From Polaromonas sp. (GTDB lineage Bacteria; Pseudomonadota; Gammaproteobacteria; Burkholderiales; Burkholderiaceae_C): 6,741 bases of DNA. The position numbers and the translations under genes were made by a program. The stretch covers positions 1 through 6,741 of the forward strand of contig JAQGMN010000220.1 in assembly GCA_028292345.1 (NCBI GenBank), written 5' to 3'. Numbering within the stretch: the stretch's first letter is position 1; every line of letters begins with the position of its first letter. This document shows, in pieces, positions 6,227 to 6,741 of this stretch. The notes beneath the pieces are model-generated. The model was not told where the DNA came from. It made no database searches and was given only the letters and a program-made list of their open reading frames with translations.

Positions 6227-6517
6227 ATGTTGATCCTCGTGTGCTACGACGTGAACACCGAGACCAAAGAAGGTCGCCGCCGCTTGCGCCGGGTCGCGCG
6301 CGTTTGCGAAAGCACCGGTCAGCGAGTGCAAAAATCGGTATTCGAATGCCAACTCGACCTGTCGCGGTTTGAAGAGTTGGAGCGGTCATTGTTGAAAGAA
6401 GTCGATCCAAAACAGGATTGCCTGCGCCTTTACCGTATTCCTAAAACCCGTGGGTTTGAAGTTCTGGAATACGGCTTGTTCAAAGCCGTGGACTTCGACG
6501 GCCCGTTGATTCTTTAG
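6227..6517 (+). CDS. cas2: Cas2, structural partner of Cas1 in spacer integration
   Basis: The 96-residue ferredoxin-fold protein starts MLILVCYDVNTETKEGRRRLRRVARVCE, with the conserved Asp8 at the end of the first strand. It continues GQRVQKSVFECQLDLSRFEELE and ends with a beta-rich tail (RLYRIPK, FEVLEYG). Cas2 forms the central dimer that holds two Cas1 dimers and sets the spacer length; its own nuclease activity is not needed for integration in characterised systems. Length and motifs are standard for type I-C. It is the last gene of the operon and is followed directly by the leader. Confidence 0.95.
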   Translation: MLILVCYDVNTETKEGRRRLRRVARVCESTGQRVQKSVFECQLDLSRFEELERSLLKEVDPKQDCLRLYRIPKTRGFEVLEYGLFKAVDFDGPLIL

Positions 6518-6531
6518 TTTCTTATCATGCG

Positions 6532-6548
6532 CCAGCCTTTTCGGCTGG
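6532..6548 (+). terminator. Short hairpin just after cas2, possible weak terminator or 3' mRNA stabiliser
   Basis: CCAGCC (6532-6537) pairs perfectly with GGCTGG (6543-6548) around a 5-nt TTTTC loop, 14 nt after the cas2 stop. No run of T follows the stem on the + strand, so it is not a classical intrinsic terminator. It may protect the 3' end of the cas mRNA or insulate the array promoter. Confidence 0.3.
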
Positions 6549-6566
6549 GAGGGTTAGACTTCGTAT

Positions 6567-6609
6567 GCGCGAACCTTGAGTGAATGCATTTTCATGGCCA
6601 GGTTCGCGC
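6567..6609. repeat. Leader inverted repeat GCGCGAACCT / AGGTTCGCGC
   Basis: GCGCGAACCT at 6567-6576 is the exact reverse complement of AGGTTCGCGC at 6600-6609, with 23 nt between. The core octamer GTTCGCGC of the right arm recurs as a direct copy at 6690-6697. As RNA it would form a GC-rich stem; as DNA it looks like a paired protein-binding site. Similar GCGCGAACC elements occur in leaders of proteobacterial I-C arrays from memory, which I cannot check here. Confidence 0.6.
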
Positions 6610-6615
6610 TCACGC

Positions 6616-6628
6616 CAAGTCATTGATT
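6616..6628 (-). promoter_or_regulatory. Candidate IHF binding site in the leader
   Basis: Read on the minus strand this is AATCAATGACTTG, an exact match to the IHF consensus WATCAANNNNTTR. IHF bends the leader to guide Cas1-Cas2 in type I-E and I-F systems; a role in I-C is an extrapolation. A 13-bp degenerate site can arise by chance, but its position in the leader and within AT-rich flanks raises the likelihood. Confidence 0.45.
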
Positions 6629-6689
6629 TCAATGGTTTTTGTGAATGTCCTTTTATCTATTGCTGAATCCCAATTACCAAAAATGAAAA

Positions 6690-6711
6690 GTTCGCGCAAT
6701 TGCTGGCAATT
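6690..6711. repeat. Third GTTCGCGC copy next to an AATTGC-TG-GCAATT palindrome
   Basis: GTTCGCGC at 6690-6697 is identical to 6602-6609, starting 88 bp away. It is immediately followed by AATTGC (6698-6703), two bases, and GCAATT (6706-6711), a perfect inverted repeat. This cluster sits in the array-proximal end of the leader, where integration-anchoring motifs are expected. Confidence 0.45.
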
Positions 6712-6741
6712 TGCGTTTGGCAACAAGGGTTTGGTGAGGTA

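Larger units (their letters stand above)
6518..6741 (+). promoter_or_regulatory. CRISPR leader region between cas2 and the array
   Basis: After cas2 no coding frame is apparent and the sequence becomes richer in A+T, especially at about 6620-6690. In type I-C loci the array follows cas2, so this 224-base stretch should contain the leader, with the array promoter and integration signals. It holds a small hairpin (6532-6548), a 10-bp inverted repeat (6567-6576 with 6600-6609), an IHF-consensus match (6616-6628), another copy of the repeat core (6690-6697) and a palindrome (6698-6711). No I-C-type repeat ending GTGGATTGAAAC is present before the right edge, so the first repeat must lie further right. 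I see no convincing -35/-10 pair by eye. Confidence 0.75.

Noticed and set aside
6639..6668. Array promoter with TTGTGA (6639-6644) and TATCTA (6654-6659)
   Set aside because: The spacing of 9 nt is far too short for a sigma-70 promoter and no better pair is obvious by eye.
6518..6741. First repeat of a CRISPR array within the window
   Set aside because: No 30-37 nt sequence recurs and no I-C-type repeat end (GTGGATTGAAAC) is seen. The only repeats are the octamer copies, too short and irregularly spaced to be CRISPR repeats.

Overview
The window holds almost all of a type I-C CRISPR-Cas operon, read entirely on the + strand. The order is cas3 (3' end only), cas5c, cas8c, cas7c, a HicB/HicA-type toxin-antitoxin pair, cas4, cas1 and cas2, followed by an AT-richer leader. 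The CRISPR array should start just beyond the right edge; no repeat unit lies inside the window. GC-rich codon use and the protein flavour suggest a proteobacterium, most likely a betaproteobacterium of the Burkholderiales (Comamonadaceae-like). That placement is inference from sequence style, since no rRNA or housekeeping gene is present.

Interference block (1-4023): the C-terminal 190 residues of the Cas3 helicase-nuclease are followed with no gap by cas5c, whose product processes pre-crRNA in this subtype. cas8c and cas7c follow, each joined to the gene before it by an ATGA start/stop overlap. Within cas8c, a strong Shine-Dalgarno sequence precedes an in-frame ATG at 2633. This predicts a separate 127-residue small subunit, Cas11c, made from the same mRNA. 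Cas5c, Cas7c, Cas8c and Cas11c would build Cascade/I-C, and Cas3 would be recruited to degrade target DNA.

Inserted toxin-antitoxin block (4025-4482): two small genes sit exactly at the seam between the interference and adaptation genes. The first encodes a minimal 68-residue HicB-like antitoxin with no DNA-binding tail. The second encodes an 80-residue HicA toxin with the conserved GSHVRL motif. They are packed tightly into the operon with no promoter visible by eye, so their supply would depend on cas transcription. This is the most unusual part of the window: it has the architecture expected of an addiction module guarding, or guarded by, the CRISPR-Cas locus.

Adaptation block (4501-6517) and leader (6518-6741): cas4 (complete four-cysteine Fe-S set plus RecB-type nuclease residues), cas1 and cas2 would select, trim and integrate spacers. 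The leader carries a 10-bp inverted repeat, a third copy of its core octamer (GTTCGCGC), a consensus IHF site and a short palindrome. All are plausible docking elements for spacer integration.
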